A stretch of DNA of 64,000 nt from Ovis canadensis (GCF_042477335.2 NC_091250.1:58597384-58661383), one strand, 5' to 3'; counted from the stretch's first letter, positions 32,281 to 43,313 are shown. A program made the numbers and translations. Notes: generated by a model not told the origin, from the letters alone.

Positions 32281-32404
32281 AGAAATTGTGTTAGTAGCTC
32301 AATCGTGTCCAACCTGTTGCAACCCTATGGACTGTAGCCTGCCAGGCTCCTCTGTGGGATTCTCCAGGCAAGAATACTGGAGTGGGTTACCCTTTCCTTC
32401 TCCA
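32281..32404 (-). mobile_element. Bov-tA SINE, 5'-truncated
   Basis: 'gcaaccctatggactgtagc', 'ctgccaggctcctctgtgg', 'gcaagaatactggagtggg', stopping at 'ccttctcc'. Perfect 13-bp TSD AACTTATTTAGGA at 32268-32280 and 32405-32417 shows the truncation happened at insertion. Confidence 0.95.
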
Positions 32405-32578
32405 AACTTATTTAGGAATATGTCTATCTTATAAAGAAACCCTGCCCTTTAATTTCTGCACCATAAAACAAATATTAGTGAATCCCACAAATAAGGTTTG
32501 TTTGTTATTGTTTTAAGGAAATAAAATGCTCAATGCACAGATTCATATAACCAAAAAAAAAATTCATATAATCTAAAA

Positions 32579-33284
32579 AGTTGGCTTAAAACTCAACATT
32601 CAGAAAATGAAGATCATGGCATCTGGTCCCATCACTTCATGGCAAATAGATGGGGAAACAGTGGAAACAGTGTCAGACTTTATTTTTTGGGGGCTCCAAA
32701 ATCACTGCAGATGATGACTGCAGCCATGAAATTAAAAGACGCTTACTCCTTGGAAGAAAAGTTATGACCAATCTAGATAGCATATTCAAAAGTAGAGACA
32801 TTACGTTGCCGACTAAGGTCCATCTAGTCAAGGCTATGGTTTTTCCAGTGGTCATGTATGGATGTGAGAGTTGGACTGTGAGGAAAGCTGAGCACCAAAG
32901 AATTGAAGCTTTTGAACTGTGGTGTTGGAGAAGACTCTTGAGAGTCCCTTGGACTGCAAGGAGATCCAACCAGTCCATTCTGAAGGAGATCAGCCCTGGG
33001 ATTTCTTCAGAAGGAATGATGCTAAAGCTGAAACTCCAGTACTTTGTCCACCTCATGCAAAGAGTTGACTCATTGGAAAAGACTCTGATGCTGGGAGGGA
33101 TTGGGGGCAGGAGGAGAAGGGGATGACAGAGGATGAGATGGCTGGATGGCATCACTGACTCGATGGACATGAGTCTGAGTGAACTCCGGGAGCTGGTGAT
33201 GGACAGGGAGGCCTGGCGTGCTGCAATTCATGGGGTTGCAAAGAGTTGGACATGACTGAGCGACTGAATTGAACTGAACTGAAG
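32579..33284 (+). mobile_element. BovB LINE 3' end, plus strand
   Basis: The frame 32650-33126 encodes the C-terminal part of the BovB protein (AMVFPVVMYGCESWTVRKAE, then LLRVPWTARRSNQSILKEIS), and the element ends GAACTGAACTGAAG. The junction at 32670-32700 is frameshifted. The antisense 165-codon frame over the same bases is a shadow. Confidence 0.93.
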
Positions 33285-33945
33285 AGTTTTCCAAACTTAA
33301 GATGCCAATTAAAAATGAACTTAATTCGCTGATTAAAAGATAGAAATTTGTGTACTTAGAGAATTCTCCACCCTTTGTTATCTGACCATGGAGTCCATGG
33401 ATGGGCTCTGGAGCATCTGCAGATGAAATTATATAGGATGTTTTGCTTGTACATATGTGCATTTGGAGCGGAGGTGGTCTAGGTCTTTGGCACCACTCTG
33501 AGTTTAGACATGGGGCAGAGAGAATGCCCTAACATTTCTGTACCTTCTTAGTCTGGGGTAAAACACAGCCAGAGCCCTGTGCTGGTCCTTTTCATCTTGG
33601 AGATTCTATGTCCAGAATTATAAAATATATATTAATTTGGTCATAAGGACACAAAGTAAGACCTGGGGCCTCCTCAGCTATGTTATCACTTTTTTCCAGT
33701 TTACCATTGAGCTTTCGAGATTATCTTGGAGTTGAATTTAGAAGCTAGTAGTGTTTTTACTGAGTGCAGTTCTAGGGTACTAAGGAGAAACTCTGTATAT
33801 GTGTGTTTCATATCTGAAAAATAGTAGGTATTGAAAAGACATGCATTGAGTAAATGGATGAATGAATAAAGTGCATTTCAAAATGAATGAACAACCAAAT
33901 ATTTATTTTAATTTTTAATTTTTTAAAGTTACTGTATTAAAAAAT
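33285..33945. other. No gene seen
   Basis: Presumed last intron of GBA3. Worn repeat phrases near 33790-33880 only. Confidence 0.5.
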
Positions 33946-34178
33946 ATTTAATTTTGTTTATTTATTTTTGGCTGCACTGGGTCTTTGTTGCTTTACCCAG
34001 GCCTCTCCAGCTGCAGCAAGCAGGCTCAAGAGTGCAGGGTCAGTAGTTGTGGCACATGGGCTTATTAATCGTTGCTTTCCAGCATGCGGAATCCTCCTGG
34101 GCCAGGGATCGAACCTGCGCCCCCTGCATTGCACCACCCTGCAGGTGGTCTCCTATCCACTGTGCTACCAGAGAAGTC
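33946..34178 (-). mobile_element. CHR-type SINE
   Basis: 'tttatttttggctgcactgg', 'gtctttgttgctttaccc', 'cagtagttgtggcacatggg', 'ggccagggatcgaacctgc', 'gctaccagagaagtcccc'. It lies about 370 bases upstream of the GBA3 exon. Confidence 0.88.
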
Positions 34179-34551
34179 CCCAGATGTTTAGAATTATGCA
34201 ATTTAACTTTTTTTAGTGTCATAGTTTCTTTATTCATTTATTTACACTTTTAATAAAAATTGGGTCTTTTATATACTTGGACTTGGCTGAGATTCAGAGA
34301 TCGAAGAGCTCCCCCATGTGATGCAGGGGGGCTGACAAATAACAAGGTATGTAATCTAACTTCCTAAATGAAGCCCATGCTTGTTTAAAACAGGAAATTG
34401 GAAAAGAGGATTGAAACAAGGCTTCTTCTGTGTCCACTATGAGCTTCAGCAGGAGAAAGCTAGCTACCCACCCATACTGGTCATCAATGATTTTGTCTAT
34501 TTTCCATAAAATCTTTGAGTAATTGGTTAATTTTTGTTTTTGTGATTTTAG
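34179..34551 (+). other. GBA3: End of GBA3 last intron with splice acceptor
   Basis: The intron ends in a T-rich stretch followed by GTGATTTTAG at 34542-34551, an acceptable acceptor with AG at 34550-34551. Reading frame and homology fix the exon start at 34552. No recognised repeat between the CHR SINE and the exon apart from AT-rich DNA. Confidence 0.8.
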
Positions 34552-34754
34552 CTATCCAACTTGACAAAGTCAATCTTCAAGTATACTGTGCCTGGTCTCT
34601 CCTGGATAACTTTGAGTGGAACCAGGGATACAACAGCCGGTTTGGTCTCTTCCATGTTGATTTTGAAGATCCAGCAAGACCCCGAGTCCCTTACACATCA
34701 GCCAAGGAGTATGCTAAGATCATCCGAAACAATGGCCTGGAGGGGCCTCCATAG
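34552..34754 (+). CDS. GBA3: GBA3 cytosolic beta-glucosidase, terminal coding exon (partial gene)
   Basis: Encodes the C-terminal 66 residues of a family-1 glycoside hydrolase. These enzymes hydrolyse beta-glucosides and beta-galactosides (plant flavonoid glucosides and other xenobiotics) in the cytosol, mainly of liver, kidney and intestine. Visible blocks are [40 protein letters not shown] and [20 protein letters not shown]; the stop is TAG at 34752-34754. The Trp of CAWSLL and the Glu-Trp of NFEW match residues that bind the sugar in GH1 enzymes (human W417, E424, W425). The catalytic acid/base and nucleophile lie in earlier exons, which I did not find here. The first two bases (CT) complete a split Ala codon (phase 1). 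Compared with the human protein as I recall it, the end is GLEGPP rather than GLEAHL and there is one Ser-to-Asn in GYNSRFG. The Tyr affected by the common human stop variant (Y456) is intact. The reading frame gives no sign of a pseudogene. Confidence 0.93.
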
Positions 34755-35560
34755 AAATTACCCACAGCTGGGTAATTTCACCTGGAGAAGGACTCTGCCC
34801 TTGGAAATGGAATCTGCTTTGGTGATCCTGCAGACATCCTCAAGTTGCCTTGGTAATCAGTATGTCCTACCAGCTGATCTGTGATCGTGAAGTCTGAATA
34901 TGTAGTGCCTGGAAATTATTTAATGATGGCTTTTACTCTATTTGTATTTGATCAATGAGGCTTTTGAAAAAGTAGAAAACCACTGCAATTGATTTTTGTA
35001 TTAAGAAATCAGATGGACTTGGTAGCTTCAATTTGAATCCTTAGATTTTTTTTCTAGAAAAAGTAATGCAAAATTTATAAACAGGGTGTGCTCATGATTT
35101 GCAACCCTCTAAGAATAGATCGCTTAATTTAAGAAGGCTTGTTTATGAATCTATTTTTTTTGTTTACATAAATTGTTATTTGCCTTAGCAGGTCCACTGT
35201 CCATAACTGTCTGCTATTTAATCTAGTATAGATATAAAAATTAAAAGTTAGACACATTATCAGAGAACTTCAGGAGAGAGTTCTGCAGAGCTGAAAAGAA
35301 AAAGAATTGGCAGAGTATTTGAAATTGTATTTGAACATTTAGAAAACTTATGAACAGACTTGATAGAGCTGATGAAGCATTTAAAAAAATTAATAAAGGG
35401 CACATTAAAAAAGTCACATTATATCTTTATAGATGCTGTTCACCAAAGGAATTAATTAATAACCTACTTAATAAAGGTGATTGGTTCATGTGTTTGGCAC
35501 ATAGCTATGCATGAGCAAGTACATGTCTCTCTTGCTTGATAAACTTTTGGAAAATAATAA
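34755..35560 (+). other. GBA3: Probable GBA3 3' UTR and downstream flank
   Basis: No repeat insertion until the BovB at 35647. Candidate polyadenylation signals AATAAA are at 35392-35397 and about 35470-35475. An ATTAAA is at about 35240. The true cleavage site cannot be fixed from sequence alone. Confidence 0.55.
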
Positions 35561-35646
35561 ATGAATAACAAATTAGAATGTGAATAGCAAAGAAGTATTT
35601 GAGCATTGTCGTTTAATAGCAATTGGATTCCTACACTTTTTCTTAG

Positions 35647-36713
35647 TTAGTTCAGTAGCTCAGTCGTGTCCGACTCTACGATGCCATGCACTGCAGCGTG
35701 CTAGGCTTCCCTGTATATCACCAACTCCTGGAGCTTGCTCAAACTCATGTCCATCAAGTCAGTGATGCCATCCAACCATCTGATCCTCTGTTGTCCCCTT
35801 CTCCTCCTGCCTTCAATCTTTCCAGCATTAGGGTCTTTCCCAATAAGTCAGTTCTTCACATCAAGTGGCCAAAGTATTGGAGTTTCAGCTTCAGCATCAG
35901 TCCTTCCCATGAATATTCAGGACTAATTTCCTTTAGGATTGACTGGTTGTATCTCTTTTCAGTCCGAAGTACTCTCAAGAGTCTTCTCCGTCACTACAGT
36001 TAAAAAGCATCAGTTCTTTGGTGCTCAGCTTTCTTTATAGTCCAACTCTCACATTCATACATGACTATTGGTAAAACCATGGCTTTAAATAGACGGACCT
36101 TTTTTGGTAAAGTAATGTCTCTGCTTTGTAATATGCTCTCTAGGTTGGTCATAGCTTTTGTTCCAAGGAGCAAGAATCTTTTAATTTCATCGTTTCAGTC
36201 ACCATTTGCAGTGATTTTGGAGCCCCCAAAATAAAGTCTCTCACTGTTTCCATTGTTTCCCATATGTTTGCCATGAAGTGATCGGACTGGATGCCATGAT
36301 CTTAGTTTTTTGAATGCTGAGTTTTAAGCCAGCTTTTTCACTCTCTTCTTTCACTTTCATCAAGAGGCTCTTTAGTTCCTCATAGCTTTCTGCCATAAGG
36401 GTGGTGTCATCTGCATATGAGGTTATTGATATTTCTCCCAGAAATCATGATTCCAACTTGTGCTTCATCCAGCCTGGTATTTTGCATGATGTACTCTGAA
36501 TATAAGTTAAATAGGCAGGGTGACAATACACAGCCTTGAAGTACTCCTTTTCCAGTTTGGAACCAGTTTGTTGTTCCATGGCCAGTTCTAACTGTTGCTT
36601 CTTGACCTGCATACAGATTTCTCAGGAGGCAGGTAAGGTGGTCTGGTATTGCTGTCTCTTGAAGACTTTTCCAGTTTGTTGTGATCCACACTGTCAAAGG
36701 CTTTGGCATAATA
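35647..36713 (-). mobile_element. BovB LINE 3' half, minus strand
   Basis: 3' end 'agttagttcagtagctcagtc' at left. The frame 36407-36709 shows reverse transcriptase blocks (PDHLTCLLRNLYAGQEATVR, GVLQGCVLSPCLFNLYSEYI), and the sequence stops inside the motif A region ('caaaggctttggcataat'). Several frameshifts; dead copy close behind GBA3. Confidence 0.93.
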
Positions 36714-36741
36714 GTGGCACCACATTAAAAACAACAGAATG

Positions 36742-36845
36742 GCACGTGTGTACCTGTGGCGGACTCGTGTTGATGTGTGGCAAAACCAGTGCAATACTGT
36801 AAAGTAATTAACCTCCAATTAAAATAAATAAATTTATTAAAAACA
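36742..36845 (+). mobile_element. L1 (bovine-type) 3' end, 5'-truncated to about 100 bp
   Basis: 'gtgttgatgtgtggcaaaac', 'ctgtaaagtaattaacctcc', 'aattaaaataaataaattta'. TSD of 16 bp with one mismatch (TAAAAACAACAGAATG / TAAAAACAAAAGAATG) at 36726-36741 and 36846-36861. Confidence 0.92.
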
Positions 36846-36861
36846 TAAAAACAAAAGAATG

Positions 36862-37149
36862 AGCAGGGTATAGTCTCTACTTTGTGGTATTTTTAAAAAT
36901 TGAGGATCCCTCAGAACACTGATGACAACCAGGAAATAAATATGAGTTAACTGACTAACATGAGCATAAGCGAAGGAGGGTATAGTTTGTTACCTTGGTG
37001 TTTGAATTGTCTAAGATGTATGTGAGGTTGGATGGACTTGGATATTTTACTGAGCTTCCTCAGTAAAGCCTGAAGAAGATGTAGGGCCCCCTCTGGACTT
37101 CATGGCTTCACTCCCGTGAATCGTTTACATATGTACAGTTTGTGCCTTC
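36862..37149. other. No gene seen
   Basis: Unique-looking DNA. Confidence 0.5.
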
Positions 37150-37270
37150 ACATCCATGTTCAAGTAATACTTACTAAACATTCATGTATCAGGCTTGAAG
37201 TGGTGAGATAAGTATTATCATCCCATTTTGCAGACTGAGAAACTGAGGCCACACCAATGGTCATCTTCCT
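37150..37270 (-). repeat. MIR SINE fragment
   Basis: 'agtattatcatcccattttg', 'cagactgagaaactgaggcc'. Confidence 0.7.
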
Positions 37271-37347
37271 TAAGGCACATCAATGTTTACTGGCCCTGGC
37301 TCTTCCCTGGCATCAGCTCTGTTTCTATCCAGCACAGTCTAGATCAG

Positions 37348-37577
37348 TTCAGTTCAGTCACTCAGTTGTGTCCAGCTCTTTGTGACCCCACAGACTGCAG
37401 CATGCCAGGCCTCCCTGTCCATCACCAGTTCCCAGAGTTTACTCATACTCATGTCCATTGAGCTGGTGATGCCATCCAACCATCTCATCCTCTGTCATCT
37501 CCTTCTCCTCCTGCCTTCAATCTTTCCCAGCATCAGGGTCTTTTCAAATGAGTCAGTTCTTCGCATCAGGTGGCCAT
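37348..37577 (-). mobile_element. BovB LINE 3' end, 230 bp
   Basis: From TTCAGTTCAGTCACTCAG to 'ttcgcatcaggtggccat'. Perfect 13-bp TSD CAGTCTAGATCAG at 37335-37347 and 37578-37590 proves a single 5'-truncated insertion. Confidence 0.95.
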
Positions 37578-37798
37578 CAGTCTAGATCAGGGTGTCATAG
37601 AAGTGGTCTCTGCATATTTTTAAAAAAAAAGTAAAAAAGAAACAAATGTGTGGAGTTACTTTATGCAGCAGGAAATGGGAAAGTTGGTTTTCTGTACTCT
37701 CCTTCTGCTTCCTTGAGGTAATGGCAGATATTTTGTGATTCTCCTAAGGCTTGAGGCCTGAGCAGACATCCTGTCATTCTTAAAAAACACTATGGTCA
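37578..37798. other. No gene seen
   Basis: Short unique segment with an A run near 37622-37630. Confidence 0.5.
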
Positions 37799-38188
37799 CT
37801 GCTATATTTAAAATGTATAACCAACAAGGACCTACTACTGTATACCACATGGAACTCTGCTCTACGTTATGTGGTAGCCTGGATGCAAGGGGGGGTTGGG
37901 GCGAGAATGGATACATGTATATGTATGGCTGAGTCCCTTTGCTGTTCATCTGAAACTACCACAGCATTGTTAAGTGGCTATGCTGCTGCTGCTGCTAAGT
38001 CGCTTCAATCATGTCCGACTCTGTGCGACCCCATAGACGGCAGCCCACCAGGCTCCGCCGTCCCTGGGATTCTCCAGGCAAGAACACTGGAGTGGGTTGC
38101 TATTTCCTTCTCCAGTGCATGAAAGTGAAAAGTGAAAGTGAAGTTGCTCAGTCGTGTCCAACTCTTCAAAATAAAAGTTAGTAACAAC
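37799..38188 (+). mobile_element. L1 3' end, carrying a BovA2
   Basis: 'aaaatgtataaccaacaagg', 'acatggaactctgctctacg', 'gctgagtccctttgctgttc', then after the SINE 'caaaataaaagttag'. TSD of 15 bp with one mismatch (AAAACACTATGGTCA / AAAACACTGTGGTCA) at 37784-37798 and 38189-38203 encloses both. Confidence 0.9.
37981..38166 (-). mobile_element. BovA2 SINE inside L1
   Basis: (CTG)n tail at left, 'gcgaccccatagacggcagc', 'gcatgaaagtgaaaagtg', ending early in the second unit ('cagtcgtgtccaactctt'). Confidence 0.92.
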
Positions 38189-38203
38189 AAAACACTGTGG
38201 TCA

Positions 38204-39952
38204 ATTTCTGGACTGTTTTCATGTTCATAATCAGGAAATTATTTATATCAAAGTACATTCTCTCAGTAACTGGTCAGAGTGAGAAACAAATGGTCGTAGC
38301 AGTTCAATAAATGTGGATGCACTAGGGAAAATTATCTTAAGATTAAAATGGTATACATAGGAAATTCTATTACATCTTTGCCACTGGTTTGTTATTTTTA
38401 TTGTTCAATGAGACATAATCTCACAATTTGTGTTCATTTAGACAGCAGGTTTCCAAATCTTATTTTATTCCTTTCCTATCCAGCCTTTTTCATTTTTACC
38501 ATGTATCTTATTTACAATTAATGTGCCTTCCTTATATTATCTTGCAAGATAACTGAGCTTTCCTTTTAATTAGGACATTGCTTTGAATATTACTTATCGT
38601 ATAGGACATATTTATAAATTTTACAACAATACAGATGAGCATTGTATTTTCGTTACCAAAACCAGAAAATTGTTACTCGCACTGTGATAAAATGATCTGT
38701 CACTTTTGGTCTGCCAGGAGAAACAAACGGTCTAGCTGCAGTGGCCGTGTGGCCTGACAGTACAGTGGCCTCACAGATTTCTGCTGTATTTGAAAGGCCA
38801 GCTCTTTGTCCCAGAGATGGATCAACCAAAGTGTTTCCCTCATTAGCCCTGTAAGTAAAAATTACAATAGGTTAAAAAGAGGGGGAAAAAAATCCCCCAG
38901 CACAAACCGTAATAGCCTTGGTAGTATTTTAATTAATGTTATTTTAAAATTGCTTGTATTAGCATTTGGGAACAAAATTGATTGGCTTTTGCCTGTCAGA
39001 GAAACAGAACTTGGATTCTTTAGATGGAAAAACAGGAGTTGTTAATTATACTTACAAATCCATAGATACTGGACTTCAGATGTCTTGAAGGTCATCTGAG
39101 GCTTGTAAAGCACATGTTTTATGTCTGTTTTATCTAAGGAGAAACTTGAATATCACAATGATGGATTGGATTCACTTGTATTTCTCTTTACCCTCCTTTG
39201 ATTTTTTTTTAAGAGATTGTGAACACATTATTAGCATCCTGGGGATCACTTTTAGAGTTTTTTTGGATAGTTTTAGGGTAATTAATTTCTGAGTTCCTAA
39301 AAACATGCAGAAGGTAATAGGATTCCCTTTTCATTTTGTTATATGGGGCTTGTTTTAAAACTCCTGTGAACACTAGGAAATGTCCACTTAAGTCCTTTAT
39401 TGAATGAGCAGTACAAGTTCTCATTAAGAAACCCATAAACTAAGACACTTGCAACCTTGGTATTTGGCAGCGGAGTGCCAGTCAGGCTTTTGTGGTCTGG
39501 GAATTTGTGTTCGGCCTGTTGGTTTTAATTATTTTTGTGAATGAGAGAATAATGAATACATTTGTAATATATTGAAAAAATTCCCCAGCACTGGCTGACC
39601 AAAAAGTAGATTTATAATGGTAATCCTTAAACACCAACTCTATTGCGCAGTGCTAGGCAGAAAGAAAACAGAAGATTGAGCTTCATTATTGAGAGAGCAG
39701 AATAAATCAAAGCTGATGGAATTAATACTGTTTAATTACTAGCAGTGTTCCCTACCTGGAGAACACATACTCATCACTGATCATGATATTTTAGGCTCTA
39801 GTTGTCCTGGGAGGGATATAGTACAGAGCAGAAAGCAGGATGAGCCACAAAGAATGAAATTAGAAGACATTTTGATGTAGAGGCACTCATGGTGGCCTTA
39901 TAGTTATGGGTTGTGGCAGCAGGAAGGGAGAAGAAACCTTATAGATGGTAGC
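38204..39952. other. No gene seen
   Basis: A 1.7-kb stretch poor in recognisable repeats. 38690-38860 has higher GC and no repeat signature. Frames at 38806-39045 and 39209-39436 have no domain. Confidence 0.45.
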
Positions 39953-39963
39953 AGTAGGTGAGA

Positions 39964-41269
39964 GCATTGCTTTGCTAGCATGTGAGATGAGTGCAGTTGT
40001 GCAGTAGTTTGAACATTCTTTGGCACAAACTACTGCATAATCGCACTCATCTCACATGCTAGCAAAGTAATGCTCAAAATTTTCCAAGCCAGGCTTTAAC
40101 AATACGTGAACTGTGAATTTCCAGATGTTCAAGCTGGATTTAAGGCAGAGGAACCAGAGATCAAATTGCCAACATCCACTGGCTCATTGAAAAAGCAAGA
40201 GAGTTCTAGAAAAACATCTACTTTTGCTTTATTGACTGTGGAATACTACAAACCATGGAAAATTCTGAAAGAGATGAGAATACCAGACCACCTGACCTGC
40301 CTCCTGCGAAATCTGTATGCAGGTCAAGAAGCAACAGTTAAAACTGGACATGGAACAACAGACTGATTCCAAATTGGGAAAGGAGTATGTCAAGGCTGTA
40401 TATTGTCACCCTGCTTATTTAACTTACTTGCAGCGTAAATCATGCAAAATGCTGGGCTGGAGGAAGCACAAGCTGGAATCAAGCTTTCCGGGAGAAATAT
40501 CAATAACTTCAGATATGCAGATGACACCACCCTTATGGCAGAAAGCTAAGAGGAACTAAAGAGCCTCTTGATGGAAGTGAAAGGAGAGTGAAAAAGTTGG
40601 CTTAAAGCTTAACATTCAAAAAACTAAGATCATGGCATCCAGTCCCATCATTTCATGGCAAATAGATGGGGAAACAGTGACAGACTTTATTTTGGGGGGC
40701 TTCAAAATCACTGCAGATGGTGACTGCAGCCATGAAATTAAAAGACACTTGCTCCTTGGAAGAAAAGCTATGACCAACCTAGAGAGCATATTAAAAAACA
40801 GAGACATTACTTTACCAAAAAGGTTGGTCTAGTCAAAGCTATGGTTTTTCCAGTAGTCATGTATGGATGCGAGAGTTGGAACTATAAAGAAAGCTGAGTG
40901 CCAAAGAATTGATGCCTTTGAACTGTTGTGTTGGGGAAGGACTGCAAGGAGATCCAACCAGTCAGTCCTAAAGGAAATTAGGCCTGAATATTCATTGGAA
41001 GGACTGATGCTTAAGCTGAAACTCCGATACTTTGGCCACCTGATGCGAAGAACCGATTCATTGGAAAAGAACCTGGTGCTGGGAAAGATTGAAGGCAGAA
41101 GGAGAAGGGGATGATAGAGGATGAGATAGCTGGATGGCATCATTGACATGATGGACAGGAGTTTGTGTAGGCTCCAGTAGTTGGTGATAGACAGGGAAGC
41201 GTGGCTTGCTGCAGTTCATGGGATCACAAAGAGTAGGACACAACTGAGCAATTGAACTGAACTGAACTG
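39964..41269 (+). mobile_element. BovB LINE 3' half with inverted 5' end
   Basis: The body (40027-41269) is plus-strand BovB: reverse transcriptase pieces around 40106-40559, then the C-terminal region and the AACTGAACTGAACTGA end. 39964-40026 is BovB on the opposite strand. Arms 39971-40010 and 40027-40066 are inverted repeats with about 36/40 matches around a 16-base loop. The whole unit has a perfect 11-bp TSD AGTAGGTGAGA at 39953-39963 and 41270-41280, so the inversion is part of one insertion. Frameshifts throughout the coding part. Confidence 0.93.
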
Positions 41270-41460
41270 AGTAGGTGAGATGGGGAGATGGCAGAAGCTC
41301 TGGGTTATTCCCAGTTGTGAGAGTTAATGTCTCCTATGGAGAGTAAATGGAGCCCAGTTTTCCAGGATTTCCCAAGGTCTCTAGGTAACACCTGACCCAT
41401 AACTGGTTTATGTGACCTTGCCTGAGTGGTGGTATTGGTCCCTGATACCAGGCCAGTATA

Positions 41461-41675
41461 GGCTTTTCAGGTGGCTCAGTGGTAAAGAACTCACCTGCCA
41501 ATGTAAGAGATGTGAGTTTGATCCCTAGGTTGGGAAGATACCCTAGAGTAGGAAATTGCAACCTGCTCCGGTATTCTTGCCTAGAAAATTCCATGGACAG
41601 AGGAGCCTGGTGGGCTACTGTCCATGGGGTCACAAAAAGTCAAACATGACTTACAGATTGAGCACACACAGAAAC
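41461..41675 (+). mobile_element. Bov-tA SINE
   Basis: 'aggcttttcaggtggctcag', 'ccctaggttgggaagatacc', 'attccatggacagaggagcc', 'caaaaagtcaaacatgac'. Confidence 0.92.
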
Positions 41676-41679
41676 ACCA

Positions 41680-42060
41680 GGCTAATAGAGTGTAATCATT
41701 AAGAATCTTTAGGAACCAATTCACCTGCATTTAAATCCTATCTCTGACATGGGATATCTGGGTTTGATCTCTACGTAGGGAAGATCCCCTAAAGAAGGGG
41801 ATGACAACCCACTCTAGTATTCCTGTTTGAAAAATTCTACAGACAAAGGAGCCTGGTGGGCTACAGTCCATATTGTTGCAAAGAGTCGGACATGACTAAA
41901 TGACTAGCACTTTCACTATCTGATATGTGACATGAAGTACCTTACTGAGTGTCCCTGAGCCTCAGTTTCCCTGTCTGTAAAATGGACTCCTCCTAAGGCT
42001 GTTGTGGAGGTTAAACAAACTGATAGATGTCGCATGTTCAGAGATGTTGGACATGATGAG
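41680..42060 (+). repeat. MIR SINE, split by a Bov-tA
   Basis: Left part 'accaattcacctgcattta', 'aatcctatctctgaca'; right part 'cctgagcctcagtttccctg', 'tctgtaaaatggactcctc', 'ctaaggctgttgtggagg'. Confidence 0.75.
41747..41925 (+). mobile_element. Bov-tA SINE, 5'-truncated, inside MIR
   Basis: 'tgggatatctgggtttgatc', 'gatgacaacccactctagt', 'gagtcggacatgactaaatg', 'actagcactttcacta'. Confidence 0.88.
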
Positions 42061-42471
42061 TGTGAACCATTATGTTTACTTCCTCTGGTGCCTGCAAAGG
42101 TTTTTGCTCTGGAAACTTGTGATTCACTGTCTCTCCAATTTTTGTGACAGCATTTTTCTCCTGTGACCTCAATTCTCTGACAGATCTATGAAGAACTGTT
42201 CATTTTCAGTTTGTTTGGCTTTCTTCTTGTCCTTAGGACCGGAGAAACGACTTACAAGCTCCTTATACATTGGACTGGCAACTGAAAGTTGCCATTACTT
42301 TTATAGCAATTAGAAGTGGTTTCCAGCAGCCTAATCAGTACATATTTATCAAACTGAACTGTGCAATGCATTGTAGAGATGCAAGACTCAGGCATCTCAT
42401 GGTCTGGTTTGGGAACTAGAAGAGAGACATGAAATGATGACAAATGATGCTGGGTGAATTTTCCAGATGCT
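42061..42471. other. No gene seen
   Basis: Unique-looking DNA between MIR and BovB. Confidence 0.5.
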
Positions 42472-42479
42472 AAGAGGGG

Positions 42480-42778
42480 GAGAAAATCAACCCTGAGTAT
42501 ACATTGGAAGGGCTGATGCTTAAGCTGAAGCTCCAATACTTTAGCCACCTGATACAAAGAGCTGACTCATTTGAAAAGACCCTGATGCTAGGCATGATTG
42601 AGGGCAGGAGGAGAAGGGGGTGACAGAGGATGAGATGATTGGATGGCATCATCAACTCAATGGCATGAGTTTGAACAAACTCTGGGAGATAGTGAAGGGC
42701 AGGGAAGCCTGGCATGCTGCAGTCCATGGGGTAACAAAGAGTTGGACATGAATGAGCAACTGAACAACACCACCGCCA
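42480..42778 (+). mobile_element. BovB LINE 3' end, about 300 bp
   Basis: 'acattggaagggctgatgct', 'gaaaagaccctgatgctagg', 'gggcaggaggagaaggggg', 'gagttggacatgaatgagc'. Short direct repeat AAGAGGGG at 42472-42479 and 42779-42786. Confidence 0.9.
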
Positions 42779-42786
42779 AAGAGGGG

Positions 42787-43089
42787 AGAGAGTTCTCGGC
42801 TAGTTAGGGTGGTCAGATATGACCCCAGAGGCAAGGGAAAACAATGTAATATAAATATAATGTATTAAAAATATGAAAGTGGAAAGTATAAATTTTTCTG
42901 GGGGTAGGAGGCAGGGTCTAGGCCAGTTCTCCTTAGGATAGAAGATGGGCAGATTGGGACCGATTGATTATCTCTGTCACAATAATGTTTTTTGTTTGCC
43001 CTTCTTGATGGCAATCAACTTTGAGGTCTTAATATTTCTAATATGTAGTGTGATATCTGGCATAACTAAGCAACTTATAACTGTGTATT
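42787..43089. other. No gene seen
   Basis: AT-rich, unique-looking. Confidence 0.5.
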
Positions 43090-43157
43090 AAATATTTGAC
43101 CTCTGATTTTTCTTTCCCTCATCTGTATTTAAGAATTAAAATGAAACTACCTATTGG

Positions 43158-43280
43158 GAATTCCTTGGCAGTCCAGTGGTTAGGATTCCAAGAGTCTCCT
43201 GCAGGAGGCACTGTTTCTATCTCTGGTAGAGGAACCAAGATCCCAAGCACAAAAAAACCACCATAAAACTAACACAAAAA
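43158..43280 (+). mobile_element. CHR-type SINE
   Basis: 'gggaattccttggcagtcca', 'gtggttaggattccaagag', 'gaggaaccaagatcccaag', then an A/C-rich tail. TSD unclear. Confidence 0.8.
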
Positions 43281-43313
43281 AGTCCTACCTTATAGGACTA
43301 TAGTGAGAATTTA

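Noticed and set aside
32673..33170. 165-codon minus-strand frame
   Set aside because: Shadow of the plus-strand BovB C-terminal frame at 32650-33126.
1..34551. Further GBA3 exons upstream in the window
   Set aside because: Searched by eye for the ITENGF nucleophile exon and the large middle exon; no matching frame seen. A short exon could have escaped notice.
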